Positions 12,651 to 23,100 of a stretch of 64,000 bases of DNA are shown piece after piece. This DNA comes from Pseudoscleropodium purum (Eukaryota; Streptophyta; Bryopsida; Hypnales; Brachytheciaceae): positions 10,974,001 to 11,038,000 of the forward strand of contig OZ017805.1 in the NCBI GenBank assembly GCA_963969395.1, written 5' to 3'. How positions within the stretch are numbered: position 1 is the stretch's first letter; each line of letters begins with the position of its first letter. The translations under genes and the position numbers were made by a program. Below the pieces are notes generated by a model, which ran no database searches, had not been told where the DNA came from, and saw only the letters and a program-made list of their open reading frames with translations.

Positions 12651-13409
12651 CACACTCTTTGTGATGTAATATTGTAGTCCATTATATATTCTATAATGAA
12701 CCCCAATACTTGTTCTACTTGATAACCATGTGCAATGTTCCCTTCTGATTTAGCCAAGTTCCTTACATATCCTTTTAGTATCTTGAAGTAGCGTTCAAAT
12801 GAATACATCCATTGTGTATATATGGGTCCACAAAGAAAAAATTCTTCCACTAAATGATTTGGTGTATGTGACATAATGTCAAAAAATGAAGGGGGTATCT
12901 CTTTCTCCAACATGCACATAATCTTTATAGAATCTACCATCAATTGTTGCTTATCATTGCAATTCACTGTTTTCAAACACAATTTCTGAAAAACTTTGCT
13001 CAATCTTACAATTGTTCCTGCCAGGGACTTATTTGAAATCTTCTTGAAATACAATGGCAAGATTTGTTGCAATAGAACATGAAAATCATGAGACTTCAGG
13101 CCATTCAATTTCCCTTGCTAATTTTTGTATGCATTGCTAATACATAATGTATCGGTGTTCTCAAATTCTTCATCACACGCAAAACCTTAGCCTTGTCAGC
13201 AATTGACAATACATGGGATGCATCTAGCATGTGTAGTCTATCATCGTTAGGACCAACTAGCTTTAAGTGTAGATGTGGTCGAATTCCGTGAGCCTACATG
13301 TCTGTATGAACAGTTGTTGTATCTTTGTCACCAAATGTAGTCTTAAAATATTTTCAGAGATATTCTTCTCACAATGTATGACATCAAGAATGTGGCGTAC
13401 TAGAAGATC
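12650..13409 (-). pseudogene. CACTA transposase, exon 2: end of TNP2 plus DUF4218
   Basis: The exon opens at 13409 directly after a TATAG acceptor with DLLVRHILDVIHCEKN, the conserved block after the TNP2 core, then continues as AHGIRPHLHLKLVGP. From 13108 to 12650 a 152-codon open frame carries DUF4218: GLKSHDFHVLLQQILP, MLEKEIPPSFFDIMSH, a LVEEFFLCGPIYTQWMYSFER block and GYVRNLAKSEGNIAHGY. At least two frameshifts (near 13365 and 13100) and a stop (after the HTD motif) break the segment between 13409 and 13108, while the DUF4218 part is still open. The splice join with 15340 is in phase. Confidence 0.8.
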
Positions 13410-15339
13410 CTATACACACAACAATAAACACATGTCACATAAACTCAGAATTCATACTTAGGACTTTCAAATGTATCCCAACTACAACTAAACAACATAT
13501 TCCCTTAACATATCAATGGAGGGATTGACAATGTACCACTAAAATTGTGAACCACAAATTAATTTTATATAAACATTTCATCTATAGCTATATATTGCCT
13601 TTTTCTTTTTCCAAAAAAATTAAATGAAAAGTAGCACTAAGTTAGCCCTCTTCTAATTACATAAATAGAATGTTCATTACTTTTTTAATGCATATTACAA
13701 CCACTTACTTTTATTACTTACATGAAGAAAAAGGAAACTCATGTAATTGAAATCTTCTTTTGCAAAAGTAGACATAATCCAAACCAATATCATTCTAAAA
13801 CCTTTCATACATTCACATGTGGATTACCATCCCATTCCTAAGGTAGGAGGTCCATAAAGCAATCATGTAAGCACTGAAATTGAATTTTGGAGAGGTAAAA
13901 TGTCTTGAAATATTTTTTTAATAAATTTTCTTTGAAAGACAAGTAGAAATGGCATATGGTTGAAAAATTTTCATATTTTTTGGGGCTTTGTAGAATTAGT
14001 TATGAAATTTTGAAGCTAAAGTGGCATAGGGCTATAAAAGAAACCACCCCAAGAATGTATACCATTTGTACATTTTGTTATATTGAATAAATCAAAATTA
14101 CCTCTGTGTCATATTCAATTCAAAATGCTAGCTCACAATTTGACCCTCCTACCTTAATGAAAGAAAAAATGATCTATCGTGCTTATGGCACTTGTTGTTC
14201 AAGGAAAATTTACTAAAAAAAATGGGGATAGACCTTTCTTCAATTCATCAATTCAACTTCTCATTTCTAGACACTCTTAAAAATTAACGAATGAAGCCAT
14301 GTAAGTCAATTTCATACAAAACATTGGAAGACGGATTTCTGTCATTCATGTATATGGTTTAAATGAAAAACTAAATGCTCTGAATCCCTTCCCTACAATT
14401 AATGCAAAAAAGTTGAACAAAATTGAAGTTCTTTCTAGACTTGCATGTTATAATTTACTTTTAAGGTAATTGACTTCAAGATTCTTAAGAATGTCCTTCA
14501 TGATTTAGTTTTTTTACAATACACTAATAAAAATAAACTAAAATTAAAAGGTGTTGGCAAGGAATTTAAGTCTACTTCAAAATTAACCAATTAAAAGAAT
14601 GCAATTCACAAAAGCCTTTAGAGAAGTCAAATTATTTTTATAATGCAAAACATTTAACTTCTTCATAAAATATTGAATAAATTATTAATTGCATTCAAAA
14701 TTTCCAAACAAAATATCTACACATGATCATTGAAATCAAGCAACTAAAAAAAATTATTTCTTTTGGAAACGTTACTGAAAAACATTTTTAGACTTTAAAA
14801 AAATTTTCTAAATTCATTTGCATGACTTCAACTACTCAATTGTGGTCTTCATATATTAACATATATGAATTGTACAATAAAAAACCAAATTGCAAACTTC
14901 TAAATAAGCCTTTTTGCATACTATCTTCTTCTTGATCTATCAATTATTAATGAAATCAGACACTCTCAAATTTTCAAACATAAATATATTATAGAGGGTT
15001 ATATGAAAATCATATTCATTCTTTATTCAACTGTTATACTTTCAAGTCCTTTGATATGAAAGATATCAAACCCACTTTTTCATGACTATGTATATTGCTT
15101 ATTACTCAATTTCCAAATTTTATAGTGTCCTACTATAGAATTCTAAAATTATATGTTTGCCTACAAAATAACTGTCTTTGTAAATCCACTTCAATAGTAC
15201 CATAGAGAATTCTCAATCATTTTTAGCTTCATAGAATTCATCTTTGTCATATTCAAATAAACAACTAACTAATTGCATTCAAATTTACTAGAGTGAATAT
15301 CATCATTCTACTTGTACAAATGAAAATGGAAATATTTAC
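13410..15339 (-). other. Intron of the CACTA transposase remnant
   Basis: The upstream exon ends ...YWK followed by GTAAAT (donor at 15339), and the downstream exon resumes after ...TATAG (acceptor 13411-13410) with DLLVRH. Joined, they give SYWKDLLVRHILDV in phase 0, the expected TNP2 continuity. The intron is AT-rich with no ORF or terminal repeat that I can support. Recognising it removes the apparent gap between the two transposase blocks. Confidence 0.65.
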
Positions 15340-16617
15340 CTTCCAATATGAGAGATCAAAAAATATACTATGACATTTGACACCCTGCAGCTTTACAGGG
15401 TCATCTTTTGAATTCTCTATCCCGCCATTGTGAAGAAACTCTTTCCTTTGCATACCCCATTAAAGGACTTCCTCCCTAGTTGGTCTTTTTGAAGGCAGTT
15501 GCCATTCCTAATGATTATTAAAGGAGGCCCTCTCCCTCTAAAATTTGTAGTCTTTTGGAAGATAATGTCTTCCACCCAAATAAACCATTTTGCAAAGAAG
15601 TGTAGCATGCTCAACACATGTCAGCGGATCACAAAGTAGGCATCCCTTGTATCCATGCATTTGTTGTCTAGATAAAAGTCTACAAGGAGGACAATCATTG
15701 ACAGTCCATAATAACAAAGCTCTGAGGGTGAAAACTCTCTCACCAACTAACCTTGACATATTAATAGCCAATACTCTTATCCATAGCTTCAACAAGTCTC
15801 GAACAAGAAAGGCAAGGAAAACATCTATATTGCCAGCTAATGGTGATTTAGGTCTTGGAATTAACATAGCCAACAATATGAAAAACTTCTTAGTTAGTAA
15901 CCATGGTGGAAGGTTGTAGATAATTATCAACAAAACAAACATCGAATGCTTCAATGTAATATTCTTGAAAGGAATAAGGCCATCTCCAACAAGACCCAAT
16001 CGTAGGTTAGTTAAAACTTCAACAAATTTAGGATGTGCTCAATCTACAACCTTCCACTCTTCGTTGTTTGCTATTGATTTCATTTTGGAATCCCTTGATT
16101 TGTGGGTGTGATACCAAGTCATGTGCTTTGCAATCTCGAGACATTTAAACATCTATAACAAATGTTGTATAATATCAAAATAATGCACCATTCTCTAAGG
16201 TATGTTATTAGAACCATCAAAATACTGTGGATGCCTACACGTTGGACAATGCTCCAAGTCTTCATTCTCCCCTTCATAAAATATATGACCCTTAGAGCAA
16301 CAATGCACTTGCTTGTGTTTCAAGCCCACTTTCATCAACATGCTCTAGACCTTATAAGAAGTTCTTCAAAAGCAGTTCAATGTTGGCAAAAGATCTCCTG
16401 CTATCCACGTCAATAACGCATTCACAAATGTGTGTGATACTAAATATAGGCTACACAACATGTATTAAACTATCCTCACTTGGAGACGATTCAAATTGCT
16501 TCCATCATACACTTTGGATGTGGATTCTTATACCAAACTATACAAAATCAATTTGTCAATGTCTTCATCTCCTTCCATGTTCTAATCGTCACCTAATGGT
16601 TCTCCATCTTCATTCAT
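15340..16617 (-). pseudogene. CACTA transposase, exon 1: TNP2 (Transposase_21) domain, nonsense-riddled
   Basis: From the Met at 16617 to the splice donor at 15340 there are exactly 426 codons in one frame. Landmarks in order are a CCSKGHIFYEGENEDLEHC then PTC cysteine cluster; an AKHMTWYHTHKSRDSK block; LRLGLVGDGLIPFKN; IYNLPPWLLTKKFFILLAML; GNIDVFLAFLVRDLLKLW; LRALLLWTVNDCPP; HGYKGCLLC then D; a YLGGRHYLPKDYKF block; and IFFDLSYWK. These match the TNP2 transposase core in order and spacing. About eleven in-frame stops but no frameshift occur, so decay here was by substitution only. The true N-terminus is missing: repeat copy B begins directly upstream at 16620. Confidence 0.85.
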
Positions 16618-17121
16618 AGATGTTACACGTGAAGTCTAGGCGTAAGTATCTTTACACACAGAAACGTGGTAAGATGATATGAATTATCATCCCAGGAAAT
16701 TCCAAATGTTCTCCCAAACTTCAGTATCCGAATGATCATTTTCTCCTCTTCCAACTACTCTCTTCCACTCTTTTATTGGAACCAACTACTATCCGGATTC
16801 CAATCCGGATCCAGTATCACCCAGTTTCTGGTTATGTCTCTCAATACACTGGTTTTTAATTCCTCTATTTTACCATCAAAGGATCTGCTATTGATCTTTT
16901 GAGGGGTAGGAACTTCACCGCTCTAGTCTACTTACTACACAAGCAAAAACAAACAAACAAACACCCAAGTATTGAAGGTGTTGTAGCACAAAAAATAGAT
17001 CTAGATCCTCACAACATTCCAAATGGCCGATTCGGAATGCAGGCCACTTAGGATTGCATTCACTCCTTTTTACTACAATGACAGATTTTAAATATCCAGA
17101 ATTGAAAAAGGAGTAATCTTT

Positions 17122-17343
17122 CTAGATGTAAAACGGATCCCAAGGTTGGCAAACCTTCTGGTGAGTAGAAGTAGCAGACCTTCTTCTGACAGTTGCTAAT
17201 CTCCGCACAAAATCGTTTCTAATTCCAGATCTGCATTCACACCATTCTTCACTAAAAACTAGATTACCATTCCGATAGTTCAAAGCCACCACACACAGCT
17301 CCTTCGTCACCAGTTTAACACCATTACAATAGTACTTCCTCAA
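17122..17343 (-). pseudogene. Downstream coding-like segment of repeat copy B
   Basis: A 73-codon open frame (VALNYRNGNLVFSEEWCECR ... ATVRRRSATSTHQKVCQP) whose counterpart in copy A near 10770-10940 is recognisable but broken (VPLNYRNSNPI ... STHRKVCQLWNPSYI). Preservation of amino-acid sequence between the copies suggests former coding. No family is recognised. Confidence 0.3.
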
Positions 17344-17637
17344 TCCGATCGAATTATCAGAAATCTAGATTCCTCCTCACCCGTCCTTTTCACATCTCAA
17401 CACTCCAAGCAACAAACCAACATAACTCGGATACAAGGTTGGAGCCAAAATGTCCACCAATTGGCTCAAATTAAAGAAGACAATGAAATACATAAAATAA
17501 TTGCTAGGATGGAATGAGAAGGCAACAAACTTGCCCACCATTAAAAACCAAAACCAAAGTCAATGCCTAAAAAGCCCAAAAGGCACCCTAGACATCAAGA
17601 CAACCAACTAGTGAACAGTCTAGGATATCCGAAATGT

Positions 17638-19460
17638 TCATAGTCCAACTGTCCCCACAAATTTGGAACCTCTAAAACAATCCGGAACCCGAGCCCACGC
17701 TTGGAATTCCCATTTTGGAATGAAAATCTTACCCCGCTGTGCCTTCTTCGAGCTGCTTCCGCTTTGACTACCCGAAGTCTTCACCAATGTATTCTTTGCG
17801 GACGACCGAGTTTGAGGCTTACATGAAATTCTCGCACGTGATTCTTCAGATTCCGTCTCTTCCTCAGATCCGGACTTCAATACCTCCTCTTCTAACTCCT
17901 CAATCTCTTGAATCTCTAGATCGTTTGCTTACAACGATTCACTCAATTCAGCCTTAGCACAATCCCACTTTGGTGTCAACTACTTCATAAGCGAGAAATC
18001 TTGCGGATGAGATCGGGTTGGATTTGTCATCACTCCAATCCATGCCTCAAGGTTGCCGCGAATAGCCAATCTGAGTACCATGAACTTTTTGACCGTGATT
18101 TTCCCATATGGTGGGAGAATTTGGATGGAAAGTCTTTCCTCTATTAGGATGGGCTTCTCACTTGCCCCTTTCTCTAGCTCAAATACCGTTGGTCCTAATG
18201 GAGTCTGTACTTAACTGTCTGATGGACCCACCACTGGAGTCAAGATAGACTTCAGCCATTTCAATTGTGGCTAGATCGGACCACTAGAGCTTGTCAGATT
18301 AAAGTCTGTCAAACCGGAGTATTCTAGATTATGCTCTTGGGGACTTCTAGAAACCTTTCTAAGTCGATGGCCCGTTCTAGATCTAGGTACCTCAACAACT
18401 TGGGCATGTCCTTTAAAACAATCCCCATCCGGGCTTCGAAGTCAACCAAGATCTTTACCATCCTTGATCCAATTAGGTGCCCTTCCTTCTCCAACCAGAC
18501 AATGTAGAGGTTTGCTCGAATCACCGTATGCTCCAGAACCATGATGAGTTTCTTGAGGTCATGAACAAGTCGAAGAGCCTTTGTCTCTTTCTGTCTCGCT
18601 GTGTTCAACTCCCCTTTTGTCCACTCTAGTTGGAACTTGAGGCTATCCCTGTCCTCCCTCAACTTCCGGATCTATTCCTCCTTCTATCGGAACTCTTTCG
18701 GATTCAGGTGTCTTCAGATCTCTTCCAAAATTTGGTCCGAATCCACCTTGAGTTTGCCCGCGATAAGGAGCACGTGATCCTCTAAGTCGCCATATATCTA
18801 TTTAGCCTACTGCATCCATCAGATTCCAGCTTCAAAGAACTCCAGTTCTTGAAGATGTTCCGGATCTGGAATCAGCTCATCCCTTTCCGACGTTGGCACC
18901 TTCCCCGATGCAGCTGGATTTATGGACTTCCTTTGTTTCCAATCCACCGCTTCTTCTTCCTCTTTTGGTTGCCCTTCTTCTTCGGATTCCTTCTCCTCTT
19001 TTTTCAACTCATCTATGAGGCCATACTTCAAGATTTTAACTCCATTGTTGTATTGAATTGTCTCCTCTGCACTCAAGACCTCCTTGTGGTGATAGAGGTT
19101 GAATAGATATAGAGTAATAGGGCTGTGTTTTGTCCAGCCAACGTACTTTACCAATTTGCCCACTATCCCTTAAATCACTCTCCCCCAATGGACAATACGG
19201 TCCTCAAAAGCCCTGAAGATGGTGTTGGCCATCGTAACCGTAACTCAGGTAGGCTTCTAGATACAAGATCAAAATCAAAAAGTTCAGTACCTATCTATGC
19301 TTCTCGTTTTTGCAGTCACTAATAGCAAAATCTTTCTCTGAGTGGGCTTGACTTTGGAACTTTCCGGCTATGTACTTATCCACTCTTTTGACTTATCCGA
19401 GTCCATTCTTTTTAAATGAATAGACATCCACCTAGATGTCTTCTGTCCAAGCTACGAGTT
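17638..19460 (-). pseudogene. Degenerate ORF of repeat copy B (acidic, coiled-coil protein, family unknown)
   Basis: Same protein as in copy A and better preserved in places. Open segments are 19163-18819 (WTKHSPITLYLFNLYHHKEV, then a Glu-rich stretch), 18662-18324 (coiled coil around REDRDSLKFQLEWTKGEL, then RMVKILVDFEARMG) and 17880-17638 (Ser/Glu-rich then basic tail KPQTRSSAKNTLVK). Stops lie near 19400, 19300-19200, 19170, 18815 and 18710-18670. The stops after RVI and after FEAGI occur at the same places in copy A. This suggests the two copies came from an already defective parent, or that these sites mutated twice. The function is not assigned. Confidence 0.55.
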
Positions 19461-20189
19461 GACCTCTCATTGTCAACTCGTACTGATTCGGAATTCTGTA
19501 AATAAGTTTTTGAATCGTCTCCTCGTTCTTCATGCTCTACGGCCTATTTAACAATCCAACACACTCAATACACATGAGGTCCTCCTCTAACAACGCTTGG
19601 TGGGCCGGATCGGAAGGAATAACCGAACAAACTATATAAGTTGCAACCCCAAACTTTTATGCTACTAGATTGCCAGCCACTGCTATGAATCATCGATAGT
19701 CGATAACCTAATTCGGTTTACACGGTACTAATCTTTCCGTCCTCTTTCTATCTCAATCGCTAACTCACCACTCTTTCTCTTAGTTAAATGTTCACAAAGT
19801 TCAACAAGGAGAAAAAGAGAGAAAGAGAAGTGGCGGTAGGTTTAAGTACCCAGTGCGTGGCCGATAGTTTCCAATGGAGAACGGATAGAAGATCGTTCCC
19901 CTAACGATCTCCTAGTTTCCTAGACCAGAAGTCTAGGATGTAGGTTTTAAGAATCTGGTACTTTTCCAGATCCTGGATTCGTATTGGATTTGTTTCCGTA
20001 ACATTACTAACAGTTTTAGTAATCCGGAAACTGACTATTTATATTGTAGTTGTAGTGTAGCAAAAATCTCTAGGAGTCACGAAAAAAATAAAAATTGCAA
20101 GTTTATCTAACCTTATTCTAGACTAACTTAATCCAATTTGAGTTTTCGTGCTCCAATACGCTTCGGGAATTGGTCAGGCATGTCATTTT

Positions 20190-23100
20190 TGATTTTAGCA
20201 ACCTAATTTGCACTTTCTTCTAAGTTTTTGTTCCTCTACATAATGATGATTTGTAGTGTATTATGTAATGAGTTCATTTCGTATTGTGAATAAACAATGA
20301 TGTAGAATCCCACTATTGTATAAAAGTATGTGTCCATCATGCTTAAATATGGAGAGGATTTTTTATATACAATGTCAATATCCGGGAATTAATGGAGGTA
20401 AATCAATTAATGTTTTTAGTTTTTCTAAGAAGTTAATTTGATACTTGAATGCATGTTGCTTTTCGACAAGTACGTACAACGTGGAGGATAGATATCGTAA
20501 TGGTTTGCTACAAAAATGACAACATTTTCATTCTGGAGGAGGTTTCCTTATTTGCTTCTAATTTGTTTAGTGAAGTGAAGAAATTAGTTTCAATTCATTG
20601 GAAATGAGTGTATTAGAAAATATCAATGATCAAAAACATAGTTGAGCACATGTTTCTATAGTTACTTTCTTTAATTATTGAAAATGCTAGTAGTTATTAT
20701 ATTAGAACTTGAACATTCAACATGGATTTTGCCAATGAATGACATTGTTGAAAAGCAAACTATTGTAGAATAGGAAATTGAGCTTCAAATAATTTATTAA
20801 ATTTCATTTTTAGTTTAGTGATTGCAAAAATCAAATGTGAACAATGTCTAGTATTGTCTAATGGAGTGCTTCTTGTAAAAGGAAAGCAAATATAAACATT
20901 TTTTTGGTTAAGATTGTGAGCAATTTAGAATAATTAGACACACTAATTTCGTTACTGCTCTTGGAATCCAAAGGTCGCTATTTTCAACACACTATGAAGT
21001 TAGAGTCATACATGGTGCTAGTGTGAAAGGTTTATTCTACAAATTGTAATTGTACATATTATTGTGGTGTAAGATTAGGATAATGTTTGAAGCCATGAAT
21101 ATTTTTTATGAATGAACTAGAAGCTACAAAGTGATTTTCAAGTGATAATTTGGGAAAATTTGAAAATGATGTTGTGTATATAAGAAGAATTTCTTTTTGA
21201 TTCTATAAGACACTATAGAGAATGATATTCATGAATCCAAATATGTGATGTGTATAAAGTATATGTGACTTCTGAAATTCATATTTTATTTAACTTGTTC
21301 AAATGATGAATTACTCAATTAAATTTCTATGACAATGAAAAATCTTAGGAGATTGGGATTAGAAGCAATAACTATGAAGTGAAAAAGAATTAATTTTTTG
21401 ATATAGATAATTTATTGAAATACATTTCTGTCAATTTGTGGACTATGGACAGTATTTGTTGTTGGAATGGCACGGAACCATTTTTTGGAAGACTACAGGA
21501 TGAGTAGTGTGGGCAGTGACGCATAGAAGGTGAACTTCACTAATGTAGTAGTTGTCGTTGTAATTTCACACAAGAAAGAGTGCAACAAAATCACACTTTT
21601 TTTTTAATTAATTTTGTCTTCCTTCAATTTAATGATAATTACATGTCATATGAATAAACTTAGAACTCAGAAGTTGATGGTCAAGCATATGTGATGGTTA
21701 ATAGATGTTCAAATTATGCAGTAGAAGTTGACAAGAAGTCGGTGATATATAGAATTGCAAGAAGATTTTGCCTTCTACACAAGTGCTCGATTTTTCCTAA
21801 ATCCTTTAAAGCTTAAAGAACAAAGAAGAATATTTTCTTGAAAAGAAGATATTCAATATAGAGAAGTCAAGATTTTTAGTAATTAGAAATAAGATTTTCA
21901 TTGGAAGCACAGGCATTCATGGACTCTCATTGAATATGCAAAGAGTTTCATTTGACGTTACATATTGATACTAGAGGAAGTAATAATTTGGTAGGCCATC
22001 GTATCATATAATATACGTTGTATATTTTTCTTATGAAGTACAATATGGCAAAGGCTATTGAAAGTGGACTTTTGTAAATTGGTGATTTTCATTTGGCAAA
22101 TGTATTATTTGAATTGAATTAAGGAAACGTTGACATTTGTGTACGAGCTAGTGAATGCAATGTAAATTTGCATTACCAATTCTCATGTTGCATTGATGAA
22201 TTATTCTAGACTATTTCTTGAAAAATGAAATATTCAGAAGGAGTTGCATAAATTCGATTGTAGAAGTCATGTTTGAATTAAAAATGTTATTTTTTATTTT
22301 TTATTTTTTCATTTTTAAAAAGAAGGACGAAGAGGAAATGGTAGAAATTCTTGAGCATGTCTTTTGTGAAAGTGTATTCATTTAGCATTCTTGCAGGATT
22401 CTATTTTTGTATAGAATTTTTGATTGTTTGGATGAATTAGTTTTTACGAATTGCAGTTGTTTTTTTAAATTGGAAATTTTCTTTGACGTCATTTAATGAA
22501 TCATGTGTCATATCTTAGGATCTGAAAGTATTCACCATTGATTTCAGTTGCAATTGTTGTGAAGAACATATCCTTGAAGGTAATAAACTGGTATGAGATA
22601 GTATAAAATGTCGAAGGAGAAGTTGTTTATGATTGTATATTATCTTTTTGATGTACTAAAGAGTATTTTTTTTCTTTGACACTTTGTAGAAAACTAGAAA
22701 TTTGGATCTTAGTAGAGCAGTGAAGGATGTTATAGAATAGGTTATTCATTGATACACTACATCCCCTAGAGACTTGGTAGAATGGAAAAAAGTTAAGAGT
22801 CGGATGACATAGACAATTTCCAAAGTTGTCTAAGTGTTTGACAGTGTATTGCAGTGTTATAAATGAAAGGAGAGAAGTCCTAGATAACATGAAATGGAAG
22901 CAAATTTATTGTCGTATTTTATAAGGTAAATTGTTTACTACAAAGACATCCTTTAATTTCAATGTTTGTTAGGAATTGAACATCTTTGTCTTCAATGTTG
23001 AGGTGAATTGTTTGTAAAATTTTAATAAAAGAAGACATAATAAAATTTAATTTGCATGAGTGTTTATGATGAGGTCTTTTTTTTTTGTAAAATTCTGGAT

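Larger units (their letters stand above)
16620..20190 (-). mobile_element. 3.5-kb repeat, copy B (inverted relative to copy A)
   Basis: This is the reverse-complement partner of 7870-11440. Recognisable shared landmarks, read on the minus strand, are TAGTCTAGAATAAGG near 20125, the ATCTTCTATCCGTTCTCC block near 19890, the coding remnant at 19460-17640, and the end AAAGATACTTACGCCTAGAC near 16640. No terminal direct repeats or target duplication were found. Its inner edge abuts the N-terminal end of the transposase remnant. Together with copy A it forms a large inverted repeat separated by about 5.2 kb. Confidence 0.7.

Noticed and set aside
12487..12669. Plus-strand ORF rich in Pro/Ser/Leu
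   Set aside because: It is the complement of the tail of the CACTA transposase remnant.
15590..15919. 109-codon plus-strand ORF
   Set aside because: It is the antisense shadow of the TNP2 domain.
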